A DNA stretch of 64,000 nucleotides from assembly GCA_030827135.1 (NCBI GenBank), contig JAURFE010000003.1, forward strand, positions 76,923 through 140,922, written 5' to 3'. Positions 1-8,354 of this stretch are shown in pieces. The position numbers and the translations under genes are program-made. Position 1 is the stretch's first letter; every line of letters starts with the position of its first letter. Source of the DNA: Vicinamibacterales bacterium (GTDB lineage: Bacteria; Acidobacteriota; Vicinamibacteria; Vicinamibacterales; SCN-69-37). The notes below the pieces were generated by a model, which worked only from the letters and a program-made list of their open reading frames with translations, was not told where the DNA came from and searched no databases.

Positions 1-1
1 G

Positions 2-55
2 GCCGAGATTCAGGACGCGCTGTACGACCTGCGGTCTGGGACGTTTATCAAGTAG
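2..55 (+). CDS. C-terminal end of a CDS entering from the left (pirin-like?)
   Basis: An open frame entering from the left edge ends at TAG (53-55). The visible C-terminus is AEIQDALYDLRSGTFIK. A helix followed by a short Gly-Thr-Phe tail resembles the end of pirin-family cupins ('EEI..A..D...G.F'), but 17 residues are too few to be certain. The gene is convergent with the DinB gene, and the two 3' ends overlap by about 8 nt. The frame is real coding in appearance; the family call is a guess. Confidence 0.4.
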   Translation, partial: AEIQDALYDLRSGTFIK

Positions 56-539
56 GTCGATATCGCAGCAGATCCGTCGATGGCGGGACGCCGCCGACCA
101 GGCGGATCTGCGACGCGACTTGGCCGCGATGATACGTCGCGTGATTCGCGACGTGCTGGAGGAGGAATCCCAGCGTGGCCTGATCGACCTCGCCATTGAG
201 TCGCGTGAAGACGACTTCGCGATTCAGATCCGGATCGGACAGTCCGTCGAGAAACTCTTCGCGCTGCATGTGGATGCGGCGCCACTCCTCACGAATCTCC
301 CCGACTGACCCGTGCGCCCACGTGGGCCACGCGCCCGGACTCTCGCCGGTCCACCGGCAGAGCCACACCCAGTCGGCTGACGCGAGATGGCCCCACGTAT
401 CGCGGATACACGCAAAGCTCCCGCCGACGGGCCGGAACATCTGCTCCGGCAGCAGCGCCTCAGTCGCGTCGAACATCAGTTCGTTCGCCCACTTGGTGTA
501 ATCAAACAGGAATCGGACATCCGGCAGCGTCATGGCCAT
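48..539 (-). CDS. DinB family protein
   Basis: A 163-residue DinB-like four-helix-bundle protein. The start MAMTLPDVRFLFDYTKWANELMF.. is typical ('..Y..WAN..l'). Two His-containing motifs fit the metal site of the family: HLASADWVW near residue 52, and HVANHATYHRGQV near residue 130. DinB/YfiT proteins are metal-dependent thiol transferases or hydrolases, or have no assigned role, so the substrate is unknown. The length is normal (about 150-170 aa). The gene is probably cytoplasmic and monocistronic. A second Met at residue 3 could also be the start. Confidence 0.85.
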   Translation of the reverse strand: MAMTLPDVRFLFDYTKWANELMFDATEALLPEQMFRPVGGSFACIRDTWGHLASADWVWLCRWTGESPGAWPTWAHGSVGEIREEWRRIHMQREEFLDGLSDPDLNREVVFTRLNGEVDQATLGFLLQHVANHATYHRGQVASQIRLVGGVPPSTDLLRYRPT

Positions 540-575
540 TAGGGTAACGCGGAAGAGCTGTTCACCATGTGGATT

Positions 576-602
576 GGCGTGCTCAAACCCAGCGCGCCCT
601 AC
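576..602. repeat. Hairpin repeat, 8-bp stem, 7-nt loop, CTAC tail
   Basis: The stem GGCGTGCT / AGCGCGCC (one G-U pair) encloses the loop CAAACCC and is followed by CTAC. This is one copy of a family found at least eleven times in this window. It lies between the start of the DinB gene and the stop of the VTT gene. Confidence 0.8.
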
Positions 603-609
603 AGGATCC

Positions 610-1314
610 TCATGGTGTACCGCTCTTGCGTCGCGTCAGCCATACGACAAGAAACGCGACATAGATCAGGCCGGCGCCGATGAGCACCCAGACGGCACCG
701 GGAAGAATGCGAAAGATCTGCTCGGCGAGGTAGGCCTGCGCAAAACACAGGGGCGCCATTCCGATGAACGTCCCGAGTGCCACGCGCGAAACGGGCACGC
801 CGAGCGCGCCTGCGGTGTAGGACACCAGGTCCGACGACGTCAACGGGTTCAGGCGAAGCAGCAGCACCACCCAGAAACCGCTCGCGCGAATGGCTTCGAC
901 ATGCCCGGCCAGACGGGTGCCGTCGAGCCGACGCGCGACGGCCTGCTCCCCCAGCGACCGGCCCACCGCGCACGCAATCGAGGCCCCGATCGTGTTGCCG
1001 ATCAGCGAGAGTGCGCCGCCCTGCAGTCCACCGAACAAGGCACCGGCTGGGGCGTACAACAATGTGCCCGGAATCGGAGCAACAAGCACCTCCACGACGA
1101 CGGCAGCCACGTAGACCGCCGGCGCGAAGGCGCCCCATCGGGACAATGCCTGGCGCAGGGCCTCCAGGGACGCCTCGTTGTCGCCCATGGCGCCAGCTTC
1201 GTCAACCAGCACCCGCACGAGCCCGCCCGTGGACCACGACCAGATCGCATAGGCGACGATCACCGCCAGCAGCAGGATGGGCCAGATCGACCGGAATCGA
1301 TCGTTCATGGACAA
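610..1314 (-). CDS. TVP38/TMEM64 (VTT/DedA-like) membrane protein
   Basis: A 234-residue polytopic inner-membrane protein. One N-terminal transmembrane helix (about residues 8-27) precedes a VTT domain. The domain has the family's hallmarks: a re-entrant segment LVAPIPGTLLYAPAGALFGGLQGG (written in part) near residues 98-115, and RLNPLTSSDLVSYTAG near 155-170, with the conserved R-x-N/S-P pattern. A terminal helix follows (about 200-225). VTT/TMEM64 proteins are linked to lipid scrambling or transport; the substrate here is unknown. The start may be the first Met or the third residue (MNDRF). It is divergent from the ADOP remnant, 32 nt away. Confidence 0.85.
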   Translation of the reverse strand: MSMNDRFRSIWPILLLAVIVAYAIWSWSTGGLVRVLVDEAGAMGDNEASLEALRQALSRWGAFAPAVYVAAVVVEVLVAPIPGTLLYAPAGALFGGLQGGALSLIGNTIGASIACAVGRSLGEQAVARRLDGTRLAGHVEAIRASGFWVVLLLRLNPLTSSDLVSYTAGALGVPVSRVALGTFIGMAPLCFAQAYLAEQIFRILPGAVWVLIGAGLIYVAFLVVWLTRRKSGTP

Positions 1315-1346
1315 CCTTGGCCGGGGTCTTGTCGTCTCATCACGGC

Positions 1347-1654
1347 GTGCTCAACATTCGATTCGCGCTCCGCACCCTCTTCACAACGCCGTTTGTGACC
1401 ACGGTCGCCGTGTCGTCCCTGGCGTTCGGCATCGGCGCCAACACCGCGATCTTCTCACTCTTTAACCAGATGCTGCTGAAACCGCTGCCGGTTTCAGCCC
1501 CGAACGAGTTGGTCAACCTGGAGGCGCCTGGCCCCAAACCCGGTTCCCAGTCCTGTAATCAGGCCGGTGACTGCGACGCCGCCTCGCCGCCGGAATCATC
1601 CCCGCCTACCGCGCGTCACGCGTGGAACCGATGAAGGCGCTCAGGTGGGAATAG
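1347..1654 (+). pseudogene. Collapsed remnant of an ADOP/MacB-type FtsX permease
   Basis: From GTG 1347 the frame encodes LNIRFALRTLFTTPFVTT.., then a transmembrane segment with GIGANTAIFSLFNQMLLKPLP. This is the characteristic N-terminus of acidobacterial duplicated-orphan permeases, which are about 800 aa. After only about 75 residues the sequence jumps, in another frame, to LAAGIIPAYRASRVEPMKAL.. ending at TAG 1652-1654, which is the characteristic C-terminus of the same family. About 700 codons, including both periplasmic domains, are missing. An internal deletion followed by a frame change explains it. A functional product is not expected. Confidence 0.85.
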
Positions 1655-1668
1655 GGGTCCGGGGGTCC

Positions 1669-2210
1669 TTACGCCAACGAGGCAAACCACGTCATGAATG
1701 ATCGCCAACTCTCTGACGCGGCGACAGGCCCCATCAGTGCGTGCACGGCGATGAAGAACACAAGCGACAGTGGGTAGGCGAGCTGGCGCTGACCGGCGCG
1801 ACCATGTAGCGCCTGTGCGCCGCCGGCCGGCGCACGTTCAACAACGCCAACGTCACCAGCACGACGAGACACGCCACCGACGGAATGTCGATGAAAGCGA
1901 GCAGGGGCGGCAGGAACGGCGGCATCAGCGGGTTGCTCTGCATCACCTGAGCCATGTAGAGCGCACTGACGATCATCACCGGCAGCAGCGCCAGCGCCGA
2001 CCAGGCCACGCGACGATGCCACACGCGCAGGCCCCGCGCCATCAGCCATGACTACACAACGAGCGCCAGTACCCATCCAGTGGCTGTCACACCATGCAGG
2101 GTGTGCCACGCGCTGCCGCCCGTCAGCGGACGGAAGAACGACGGCCAGAAACCGGCCACGATCGCCGCAAACGCGGCGAGCAGGTCCCAGTGCGCAAACC
2201 GATACGACAT
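1669..2210 (-). pseudogene. Broken small membrane protein (in-frame stop plus frameshift)
   Basis: With a good AAGGAG upstream, ATG 2210 opens MSYRFAHWDLLAAFAAIVAGFW.. and runs 52 codons to TAG (2052-2054). The same frame continues without change as SWLMARGLRVWHRRVAWSALALLP.., with three further hydrophobic segments, so TAG probably replaced a CAG (Gln). Near 1790 the reading moves to another frame, which ends in AYPLSLVFFIAVHALMGP.. and stops at 1669. Joined, the parts give a plausible protein of about 180 residues with four to five membrane segments. The family was not recognised. Two independent lesions argue for decay rather than a sequencing error. Confidence 0.7.
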
Positions 2211-2255
2211 CGGGAACTCCTTGGTGCCGGGGTGCCCGATTCTACACTTGGCCCT

Positions 2256-3626
2256 CTAGCGTCGTGAACCGATTTCCTCATAGAGGATCGCCGACGCCAC
2301 AATGCCGTTGTGGAAGTTGTCGAGGTCGAGCTTCTCGTTCGGCGCGTGGGCGTTTTCGTCAGGGAGTCCTACGCCGAACAGCACTGACGGAATACCCAGT
2401 TCTTCCTGGAACGTGGCGACGACGGGAATCGAACCGCCTTCACGGCAGAACACCGGCGTCTTGCCGAAGCCCTGCTCGATCGCGCGGCCTGCGGCGCGGA
2501 CGTAGGTGTTGTCGAAGTCCGCCATCCACGGCTTGCCGCCGTGCATACGGGTGACCTTCACCTCAACCGTCTTCGGCGCGAGCTCCTTCACGTAGGCCTC
2601 GAACAGTTCCGCGATCCTGTCCGGGTGCTGGTCGGGCACGAGGCGCATGCTGACCTTCGCCATCGCCACCGCCGGCAACACGGTCTTGGCGCCTTCGCCC
2701 GTGAATCCGGACAGCAGCCCGTTCACTTCGAGCGTGGGGCGTCCCCACCGGCGTTCGAGCGTCGTGAAGCCGGTCTCGCCAAACAACTTTGGCGCACCCA
2801 GTTCCTTCATGTAGCGTTTGTCGCTCCACGGCAGCTTCTTCCACTCGTCGCGCTCGGCCTGCGTCAGCTCGCGCACGTCATCGTAGAAGCCGGGCACCTT
2901 GATACGCCCGCTGTTGTCACGCATCTTCGCGAGCATCTGCGCGAGGACCATGGCCGGGTTGGCCACCGATCCGCCGAAAATCCCCGAATGCAGATCGCTG
3001 TTGGACCCACGGACATCGATCTGGAAATACGTGAGGCCGCGCAGGCCATAACAAATCGACGGCACGCCGCGGTCGAACATCGCCGAGTCTGAAATCACGA
3101 CCACGTCGGCGCCCAGCGTGTCCTTGTTGGCCTTGATGAAGTTATCGAGGTTCTTCGACCCGACTTCCTCCTCGCCTTCGATGATCACGCGAAGGTTGAC
3201 GGGCAGGCGGCCCAACTGTTTCATATGGGCTTCGATCGCCTTGAAGTGCATGAACACCTGGCCCTTGTCATCGGCCGATCCTCGCGCGTAGATCTCGCCG
3301 TCACGTACCGTGGCTTCAAACGGCGGACTCTCCCACAACTCAAGCGGATCCACCGGCTGCACGTCGTAGTGGCCGTAGAAGAGGATCGTCGGCGCACCCT
3401 CGGCATGGAGCCAGTCGCCGTACACCACGGGGTTGCCGGGCGTATCCACAAGTTTCACATTCTCAAGGCCCACGCGGGTCATCTCAGCGGCCGTCCACTC
3501 GGCGCAGCGGCGGACGTCACCCTGATGCTCCGGCAGGGCGCTGATGGACGGAATCGCGAGGTAGTCCTTGAGTTCGGTGACGTATCGGTCGCGGTTGGTG
3601 TGAATGAAATCGATGACCTTGATCAT
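2256..3626 (-). CDS. M20 family dipeptidase / metallopeptidase
   Basis: A 456-residue zinc peptidase of the M20 (ArgE/DapE/CPG2) clan. The metal and catalytic signatures are visible: FYGHYDVQPVDP (zinc His with Asp two residues later), ARGSADDKG (bridging Asp), IIEGEEEVGS (general-base Glu and metal Glu), and CREGGSIPV with a C-terminal His region. The insertion after GSKNL is the dimerisation lid typical of 'M20/M25/M40 dipeptidases'. No signal peptide is present, so it probably works in the cytosol on dipeptides. The start at Met 3626 (MIKVIDFIHTNRDRYV) is preferred to an upstream Met that would run into the promoter of the divergent acylase gene, 39 nt away. Confidence 0.9.
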   Translation of the reverse strand: MIKVIDFIHTNRDRYVTELKDYLAIPSISALPEHQGDVRRCAEWTAAEMTRVGLENVKLVDTPGNPVVYGDWLHAEGAPTILFYGHYDVQPVDPLELWESPPFEATVRDGEIYARGSADDKGQVFMHFKAIEAHMKQLGRLPVNLRVIIEGEEEVGSKNLDNFIKANKDTLGADVVVISDSAMFDRGVPSICYGLRGLTYFQIDVRGSNSDLHSGIFGGSVANPAMVLAQMLAKMRDNSGRIKVPGFYDDVRELTQAERDEWKKLPWSDKRYMKELGAPKLFGETGFTTLERRWGRPTLEVNGLLSGFTGEGAKTVLPAVAMAKVSMRLVPDQHPDRIAELFEAYVKELAPKTVEVKVTRMHGGKPWMADFDNTYVRAAGRAIEQGFGKTPVFCREGGSIPVVATFQEELGIPSVLFGVGLPDENAHAPNEKLDLDNFHNGIVASAILYEEIGSRR

Positions 3627-3665
3627 GGCGTCTTCAGCATATCGCAGGGCTAAGATACGGGGCAC

Positions 3666-6116
3666 ATGTCCGCCCCGTCCCTCCGTCGTGTTCTCCGGGC
3701 CATCGGCCTGCTGTTGCTGGTCTGCCTTTTCGCAGTCGCCGTCCTGGCAAGCTGGGCGTGGTGGCAGGTCGGGCGGAGCCGGCCGCAGTTGACCGGTGAG
3801 CTGACGATGGCCGGGCTCTCGGCCGACGTCACCGTCGATCGGGATGATCTGGGAGTGCCCGTCGTGAGGGCGGCCACCAGAGACGACCTTGCGCGTGCCC
3901 TCGGGTTTCTACATGCGCAGGATCGTTTCTTCCAGATGGATTTGGCGCGGCGGCGCGCGGCCGGAGAACTGTCTGAGTTGTTCGGCCGCACCGCTGTCGC
4001 CGCCGACAGGAGCGCGCGACTTCACCGATTCCGGGCGCGTGCCTCAGTCGCGCTCGCGCACAACTCCGCCGAAGACCAGGCCGCCATCATCGCCTACGCC
4101 GAGGGGGTGAACGCCGGCCTGTCGGCGCTTCGCACCGCGCCATTCGAATACCACCTGCTGCGCCAGACGCCGCGGCCCTGGGTGCCGGAAGACTCCGTCC
4201 TGGTCATCGCGTCGATGTTCTTCACCCTGCAGGATGCGGTCGGTGTCGGTGAGGCCCGCATGGGCGCACTCGCTGAGGTACTGCCACGGCCGCTCGTTGA
4301 TTTCCTCAACTCGACATCCTCGGAGTGGGAGACACCGGAGTTGGGGAGCCCGTTGCCCGCACCCGTACCGCCGGGGCCCGAGGTCTTTGATCTGCGCACG
4401 GCGAGGCCGCTGGCTCTGAGCCCGGGGGCATCGGCCCCGGGGACAGACACAGGGGCTGACGCCTTTGTGCTCCATCAGGCGTCCCACCAGGAATCGGAAT
4501 CAGACCTGCGTGGCAGCAACAACTGGGCTGTGGCCGGTTCGCGCACGGCCGACGGTCGCGCCATCCTCGCTGACGACATGCACCTCGGTCTGAGCGTGCC
4601 GAACATCTGGTATCGGGCGTCCCTGACCCGGCCACACGACGGACGGGATCTCACCGTGACCGGGGCCACACTGCCTGGCGTGCCCGCGATGATTGTTGGC
4701 TCCAACGGATCGATCGCCTGGGGATTCACCAACACCACAGCCGACTGGACCGATCGCGTGCTGCTCGAAGTGCAGGGCAGCGGTGATGCGATGCAGTACC
4801 GCACGCCTGATGGATGGCGACACTTCCAGGTCGAGCGCGAGACGATCGTGATTGACGACGAGGCGCCCGAGACGATCGATGTGCGACACACGATCTGGGG
4901 GCCCGTCGACGGACCAGACGCGTTGGGCCGGCTGCACGCCATCGTCTGGGTTGCGCATTTTGCCGAGGCCATGAGTCTTGGGCTCTCGGGCATGGACACC
5001 GTCACAACGCTTGAGGAGGCGATCGTGACGGCGAACCTGGCCGGCATTCCCGCGCAGAACGTCACAATGGCGGACAATCGTGGCGGTATTGCGTGGACGA
5101 TTGGCGGCCGCATCCCCCGGCGGGAAGGATTCGACGGCCGCTATCCCTCCTCGTGGGCCGACGGCACCCGCCGGTGGAATGGCTGGTACGGACCCGACGA
5201 CTATCCGCGAATCGTGAATCCCGAGAGCGGCGTGATCGTGACGGCGAACAATCGCATTGTCTCGGACGGCTATCTCGCGATGCTTGGTGACGACGGCTAT
5301 GATCCGGGCGCGCGGGCGCGACAGATTCGTGACGGACTGCTGGCGCTGGACAGCGCCACCATCGCAGACATGCTCGCCGTGCAGCTCGACGACCGCGCGA
5401 TTTTTCTGACGCGCTGGCGCGATCTCGCCCTGACCACCATGGGGAACGCGGAGACGACTCCGGCACGCACGGAGTTTGTTCGGCTGCTGCAGACCACGTG
5501 GACGGGCAGGGCGTCGGTGGATTCCGTGGCGTACCGGCTGGTGCGCCAGTTCAGGCTGAAGGCCACCGAACTGGCGTGGGCCCCGTTTGTGGCGAGGGCG
5601 CGCACGGTGGCCCCCACCTACCCCGCCACGCCTGGTCGCGTGATTGAGGGGCCGGTGTGGGCGTTGCTGTCCACGCAGCCCCTCCATCTCCTTGATCCCA
5701 AGTACCCCGACTGGCCCGCGTTGATGGTGGATGCCATTGACCAGACGATCGCGTCGCTGACAGAGGATGGCCGGCTGTTGACGGAGCGCACGTGGGGCGA
5801 AGCCAACACGCTGGCGGCAGCGCACCCGCTCAGCCGCGCAGTGCCGCAACTGCGCGGGTGGTTGGACCTGCCTGCCACGCCTCTGCCTGGGGACAGTCAC
5901 ATGCCGCGCGTCCAGAGCGCGACCAACGGCGCCTCAGAACGGTTCGCCGTGTCACCCGGCCATGAGGGCAACGGGTACTTCCACATGCCTGGGGGACAGT
6001 CTGGACATCCGCAGTCGCCCCACTATCGCGACGGGCACGAGGCCTGGGTGGCGGGCACGCCGACGCCGTTCCTGCCCGGGCCGTCGGTGGCGCGATTGGT
6101 GCTGAAGCGCGAGTGA
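3666..6116 (+). CDS. Penicillin acylase family (Ntn) hydrolase
   Basis: An 816-residue precursor with an N-terminal membrane anchor or signal (about residues 10-32). The alpha-chain region (about 50-280) contains GVPVVRAATRDDLARALGFLHAQDRFFQMDL, given here in part, a family signature. The beta chain would start at the N-terminal nucleophile Ser284 in RGSNNWAVAG, exposed by autocatalytic removal of the linker. Conserved downstream parts include ADDMHLGLSVPNIWY and the late SATNGASERF / GQSGHPQSPHYRD. Enzymes of this group hydrolyse amides, N-acyl homoserine lactones or cyclic lipopeptides in the periplasm; the substrate cannot be told. A GC-rich quasi-palindrome in the linker codes SPGASAPG (about 4421-4441). 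Confidence 0.92.
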   Translation: MSAPSLRRVLRAIGLLLLVCLFAVAVLASWAWWQVGRSRPQLTGELTMAGLSADVTVDRDDLGVPVVRAATRDDLARALGFLHAQDRFFQMDLARRRAAGELSELFGRTAVAADRSARLHRFRARASVALAHNSAEDQAAIIAYAEGVNAGLSALRTAPFEYHLLRQTPRPWVPEDSVLVIASMFFTLQDAVGVGEARMGALAEVLPRPLVDFLNSTSSEWETPELGSPLPAPVPPGPEVFDLRTARPLALSPGASAPGTDTGADAFVLHQASHQESESDLRGSNNWAVAGSRTADGRAILADDMHLGLSVPNIWYRASLTRPHDGRDLTVTGATLPGVPAMIVGSNGSIAWGFTNTTADWTDRVLLEVQGSGDAMQYRTPDGWRHFQVERETIVIDDEAPETIDVRHTIWGPVDGPDALGRLHAIVWVAHFAEAMSLGLSGMDTVTTLEEAIVTANLAGIPAQNVTMADNRGGIAWTIGGRIPRREGFDGRYPSSWADGTRRWNGWYGPDDYPRIVNPESGVIVTANNRIVSDGYLAMLGDDGYDPGARARQIRDGLLALDSATIADMLAVQLDDRAIFLTRWRDLALTTMGNAETTPARTEFVRLLQTTWTGRASVDSVAYRLVRQFRLKATELAWAPFVARARTVAPTYPATPGRVIEGPVWALLSTQPLHLLDPKYPDWPALMVDAIDQTIASLTEDGRLLTERTWGEANTLAAAHPLSRAVPQLRGWLDLPATPLPGDSHMPRVQSATNGASERFAVSPGHEGNGYFHMPGGQSGHPQSPHYRDGHEAWVAGTPTPFLPGPSVARLVLKRE

Positions 6117-6125
6117 CGGATGTCT

Positions 6126-6152
6126 GGCGCGCTCGAGTTCAGCGCGCCCTAT
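6126..6152. repeat. Hairpin repeat (CTAT tail), supplies a stop codon
   Basis: The stem GGCGCGCT / AGCGCGCC is perfect, the loop is CGAGTTC and the tail is CTAT. On the minus strand the tail reads as the TAG stop of the sulfurtransferase gene (6149-6151). It sits between two convergent 3' ends. Confidence 0.85.
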
Positions 6153-6955
6153 GGGCGGCGCGGGTGGTCGATCGGCAGGTCGTCGCGGTCGCCCCATTCC
6201 TTCCAGGAGCCTGTGTAGGCCCGAACGCGGGGGAATCCGAGGAGCCGGAGTGCGAGGTACGTATGCGCGGCCCGGTAGCCGCCCTGACAGTACGTCACCA
6301 CCTCCCTGTCGGGCGTGACACCCAGCGCCGCATACATCGCGCGCAGGTCGTCGACGGACTTGTAGGTGCCGTCGGGTGACAGATTCTGTGTCCATTCAAG
6401 GTGCACAGCGCCAGGAATGGCACCACCCCGCTTTGCCCGAACCTGCTCGCCGTAAAACTCGGCTGCGGCGCGGGTATCCACGATCGCGACGTCCGACGAG
6501 TTGAGACGGTCGCGCACCTGGTCCCAGGTGGCCAGTCGCGCGGGTGCCGCCTCGCCGTGCCATGCGCTCGGCACAGGCGTGGTGATATCGGTCGCGGCGT
6601 CAAACCCCGCGCGGGTCCACGCCGGGAACCCGCCGTCGAGCACACGCACATTGGGATGACCGAGGTACTCAAGGAACCAGAAGACCCGCGCCGCCCGAAT
6701 GCCGGACTGATCTTCGTACACCACGACCGGCCGATCCGGCGTGACCCCACGCAGCGAAAACAGGTGCCCGATCATCCACATGAATGCACGCAGCGGCGCG
6801 GGGTCTGTGTCGATGAGGCTGACGCCCCAGAGGTCGATATGCAGGGCGCCGGGGAGCCGTGAAACGGCAAACGCCTCCGCCGGCCTGACATCCAGTACCA
6901 GCGGAGGCGTCCCCGACGCCAGTTCGCGCGACAGCGCGTCGGGCGTGATCAACAC
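6149..6955 (-). CDS. Two-domain sulfurtransferase (rhodanese type)
   Basis: A 268-residue protein with tandem rhodanese domains. The catalytic loop of the C-terminal domain is TYCQGGYRAAH, with Cys223 as the persulfide carrier. The N-terminal domain (about 5-118) keeps the fold (LVLDVRPAEAFAVSRLPGALHI) but has Glu-Asp in place of Cys (VVYEDQSGIRAAR), as is usual in the non-catalytic half. It would move sulfane sulfur from thiosulfate or 3-mercaptopyruvate to cyanide or protein thiols. No signal peptide is seen. The gene is head-to-tail after the HhH protein gene with 4 nt between them. The stop codon comes from the tail of a dispersed hairpin repeat. Confidence 0.92.
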   Translation of the reverse strand: MLITPDALSRELASGTPPLVLDVRPAEAFAVSRLPGALHIDLWGVSLIDTDPAPLRAFMWMIGHLFSLRGVTPDRPVVVYEDQSGIRAARVFWFLEYLGHPNVRVLDGGFPAWTRAGFDAATDITTPVPSAWHGEAAPARLATWDQVRDRLNSSDVAIVDTRAAAEFYGEQVRAKRGGAIPGAVHLEWTQNLSPDGTYKSVDDLRAMYAALGVTPDREVVTYCQGGYRAAHTYLALRLLGFPRVRAYTGSWKEWGDRDDLPIDHPRRP

Positions 6956-6959
6956 GGCG

Positions 6960-7601
6960 TTACTCGATCACCACGTAGCGCCACAGGCGGGCGACTTCCT
7001 TCGGCCCGACGTACTTGCCGATTTCCTTCTCGAATTGCGCCTGGGTCTTCCACGGGCGGTATTCCTTGAACTCGCGCACCATGCGCGGACCGGCGCCGGG
7101 AATGGTGAGGATGTCTTCGTCGGTGCCGGTGTTCAGATTCACGCCGATGAACACGTACTGCTTCAGACGCGCGACCTCTTCGGGGCCGACGTATTTGCCG
7201 ATTTCCTTGTCGAACTGCGCAAACGTCTTCCAGGGGCGGTATTCGCCGAACTCGCGCACCATGCGCGGGCCGGCGCCGGGAATCAGCAGGATCTCTTCCC
7301 GTGAGCCGGTGTTCAGATTCACGTGAATAAAGGCTTTGCCGTAAAACGCCGTCAACTGCTCAGCCGTCAATTTACCGGTGAGGAACTTGTTCAATTCAAC
7401 CACCGACGCAAACGGACGCGCCGCGACCAGCGCCTTCGCGAGATCCGGCGTCATGCCCGGCAACGTCGCCAGCTGCGCCTCGGGCGCCACGTTGGGATCG
7501 ACCAACCCCTTGCCGACCTGGCCACGCAGGTCGCCCTGCGACAACAGCCCGACCAGGGCCATACATGCGACAACTCCGACGACACGATTCATGCGAAACA
7601 T
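6960..7601 (-). CDS. Secreted helix-hairpin-helix repeat protein (ComEA-like)
   Basis: 213 residues: a signal peptide (about 1-27, cleavage near GDLRGQ), then three HhH-type units. The second and third (about 90-150 and 150-210) are close copies of each other: VNLNTGSREEILLIPGAGPR and VNLNTGTDEDILTIPGAGPR, each followed by MVREFxEYRPWKT.., a 60-residue period. The HhH motif binds the DNA backbone, and ComEA carries one to two such motifs for DNA uptake. Whether this protein binds DNA outside the cytoplasm or only shares the fold is unknown. The start at 7601 has GAGGAG about 9 nt upstream. Confidence 0.8.
   Translation of the reverse strand: MFRMNRVVGVVACMALVGLLSQGDLRGQVGKGLVDPNVAPEAQLATLPGMTPDLAKALVAARPFASVVELNKFLTGKLTAEQLTAFYGKAFIHVNLNTGSREEILLIPGAGPRMVREFGEYRPWKTFAQFDKEIGKYVGPEEVARLKQYVFIGVNLNTGTDEDILTIPGAGPRMVREFKEYRPWKTQAQFEKEIGKYVGPKEVARLWRYVVIE
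6961..7320. repeat. Tandem 180-bp duplication inside the HhH gene
   Basis: 6961-7140 and 7141-7320 line up at an exact offset of 180 bp with high identity, including a long shared block beginning CCGACGTA. The unit is 60 codons, so the reading frame is kept. It marks a recent internal duplication of an HhH unit. Confidence 0.85.
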
Positions 7602-7631
7602 CTGACGACTCCTCGTTGTGAACTCTGACGA

Positions 7632-8078
7632 TTACGGCTCGACTGACGACCACTCCGACCGCCAGACGGCGACCAACCCGATCAACCCAACCAGCGCCAT
7701 GTTGCCGGGCGCGAGCGATGGCGGCGCCTTCGCGTGAAGGATCTTCTCCACCAACGCGAAACCACCCAGTGACGGATCCATCTCCAGCTGAAATTCCATA
7801 TTGGCGCGATAGTGCAGTCCGGCACCGACCGCACCGGCGATCATCAGCACCACCATCAGCCCACGGAACACCCGCACCGCTGACGCCGACCATGTCGCCA
7901 TGACCCACAGCGCACCGACCACGGACACGGCCATGACGGCCAGCGGCGCCCACTGCCACGGATCTTCATGATGGCCCATCATCCACAGTTCCGTGGTGGT
8001 CGCGACGCAGGCCAGGCAGACCAGCAGGAGCAGGTACCGGCGAATGGACGCCAGTGTCGATGGGTAGAAATCGGCCAT
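7632..8078 (-). CDS. Four-helix membrane protein of unknown function
   Basis: 148 residues with about four hydrophobic helices (near 13-32, 42-62, 70-92, 125-140). A loop, HYRANMEFQLEMDPSLGGFALVEKILHAKAPPSLAPG (given as its ends), lies between helices 3 and 4 and probably faces the periplasm. No family is recognised with confidence. Its ATG shares an A with the stop of the upstream fragment (TAATG), so translation may be coupled. The HhH gene follows after 30 nt on the same strand. Confidence 0.6.
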   Translation of the reverse strand: MADFYPSTLASIRRYLLLLVCLACVATTTELWMMGHHEDPWQWAPLAVMAVSVVGALWVMATWSASAVRVFRGLMVVLMIAGAVGAGLHYRANMEFQLEMDPSLGGFALVEKILHAKAPPSLAPGNMALVGLIGLVAVWRSEWSSVEP

Positions 8079-8338
8079 TACCCGAGATGATATCTGAATC
8101 GCACCTGCACGCTGCGGCCGGGCGCGTCGCCGTGGGCACTCGCGTAGTTGGCGATGGTCTGGGAGAGCCCCGGGTGCGTGTCATGCACACCCAGATCGAT
8201 GACCACCAGCAACTGGTGGCATCGGTCGGATTCGTACCTGTTGATCAGGCTGCGAAAGACCGGATTCGCGGTCTCGAAGACCCCAGTCGTCACCACGACG
8301 GGGATGTCACACTTGAGGTGCAGACCGTCGTGCCGGTC
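8078..8338 (-). pseudogene. Fragment of a dehydroquinate-synthase-like (EboD-type) gene
   Basis: An 86-codon frame bounded upstream by an in-frame TAG (8339-8341). It encodes HLKCDIPVVVTTGVFETANP.. then LLVVIDLGVHDTHPGLSQTI... This pattern (a 'V..T.GVF...NP' strand, then 'V.iD.GV...HP.L...I..Y') resembles the N-terminal nucleotide-binding part of EboD/sedoheptulose-7-phosphate-cyclase-like proteins, but the remaining roughly 300 residues and the NAD-binding core are missing. The only usable starts are internal GTG codons (for example 8296). Family assignment is from memory of the motif and is moderate. It could alternatively be a small unrelated protein coupled to the next gene. Confidence 0.45.
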
Positions 8339-8354
8339 CTACATGGGCTGCTTG

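Noticed and set aside
4500-5900. Long antisense open frame of more than 450 codons opposite the penicillin acylase gene
   Set aside because: Its translation is rich in Arg, His, Gly and Pro without any domain, typical of an antisense shadow in GC-rich DNA; the sense frame has a clear family.
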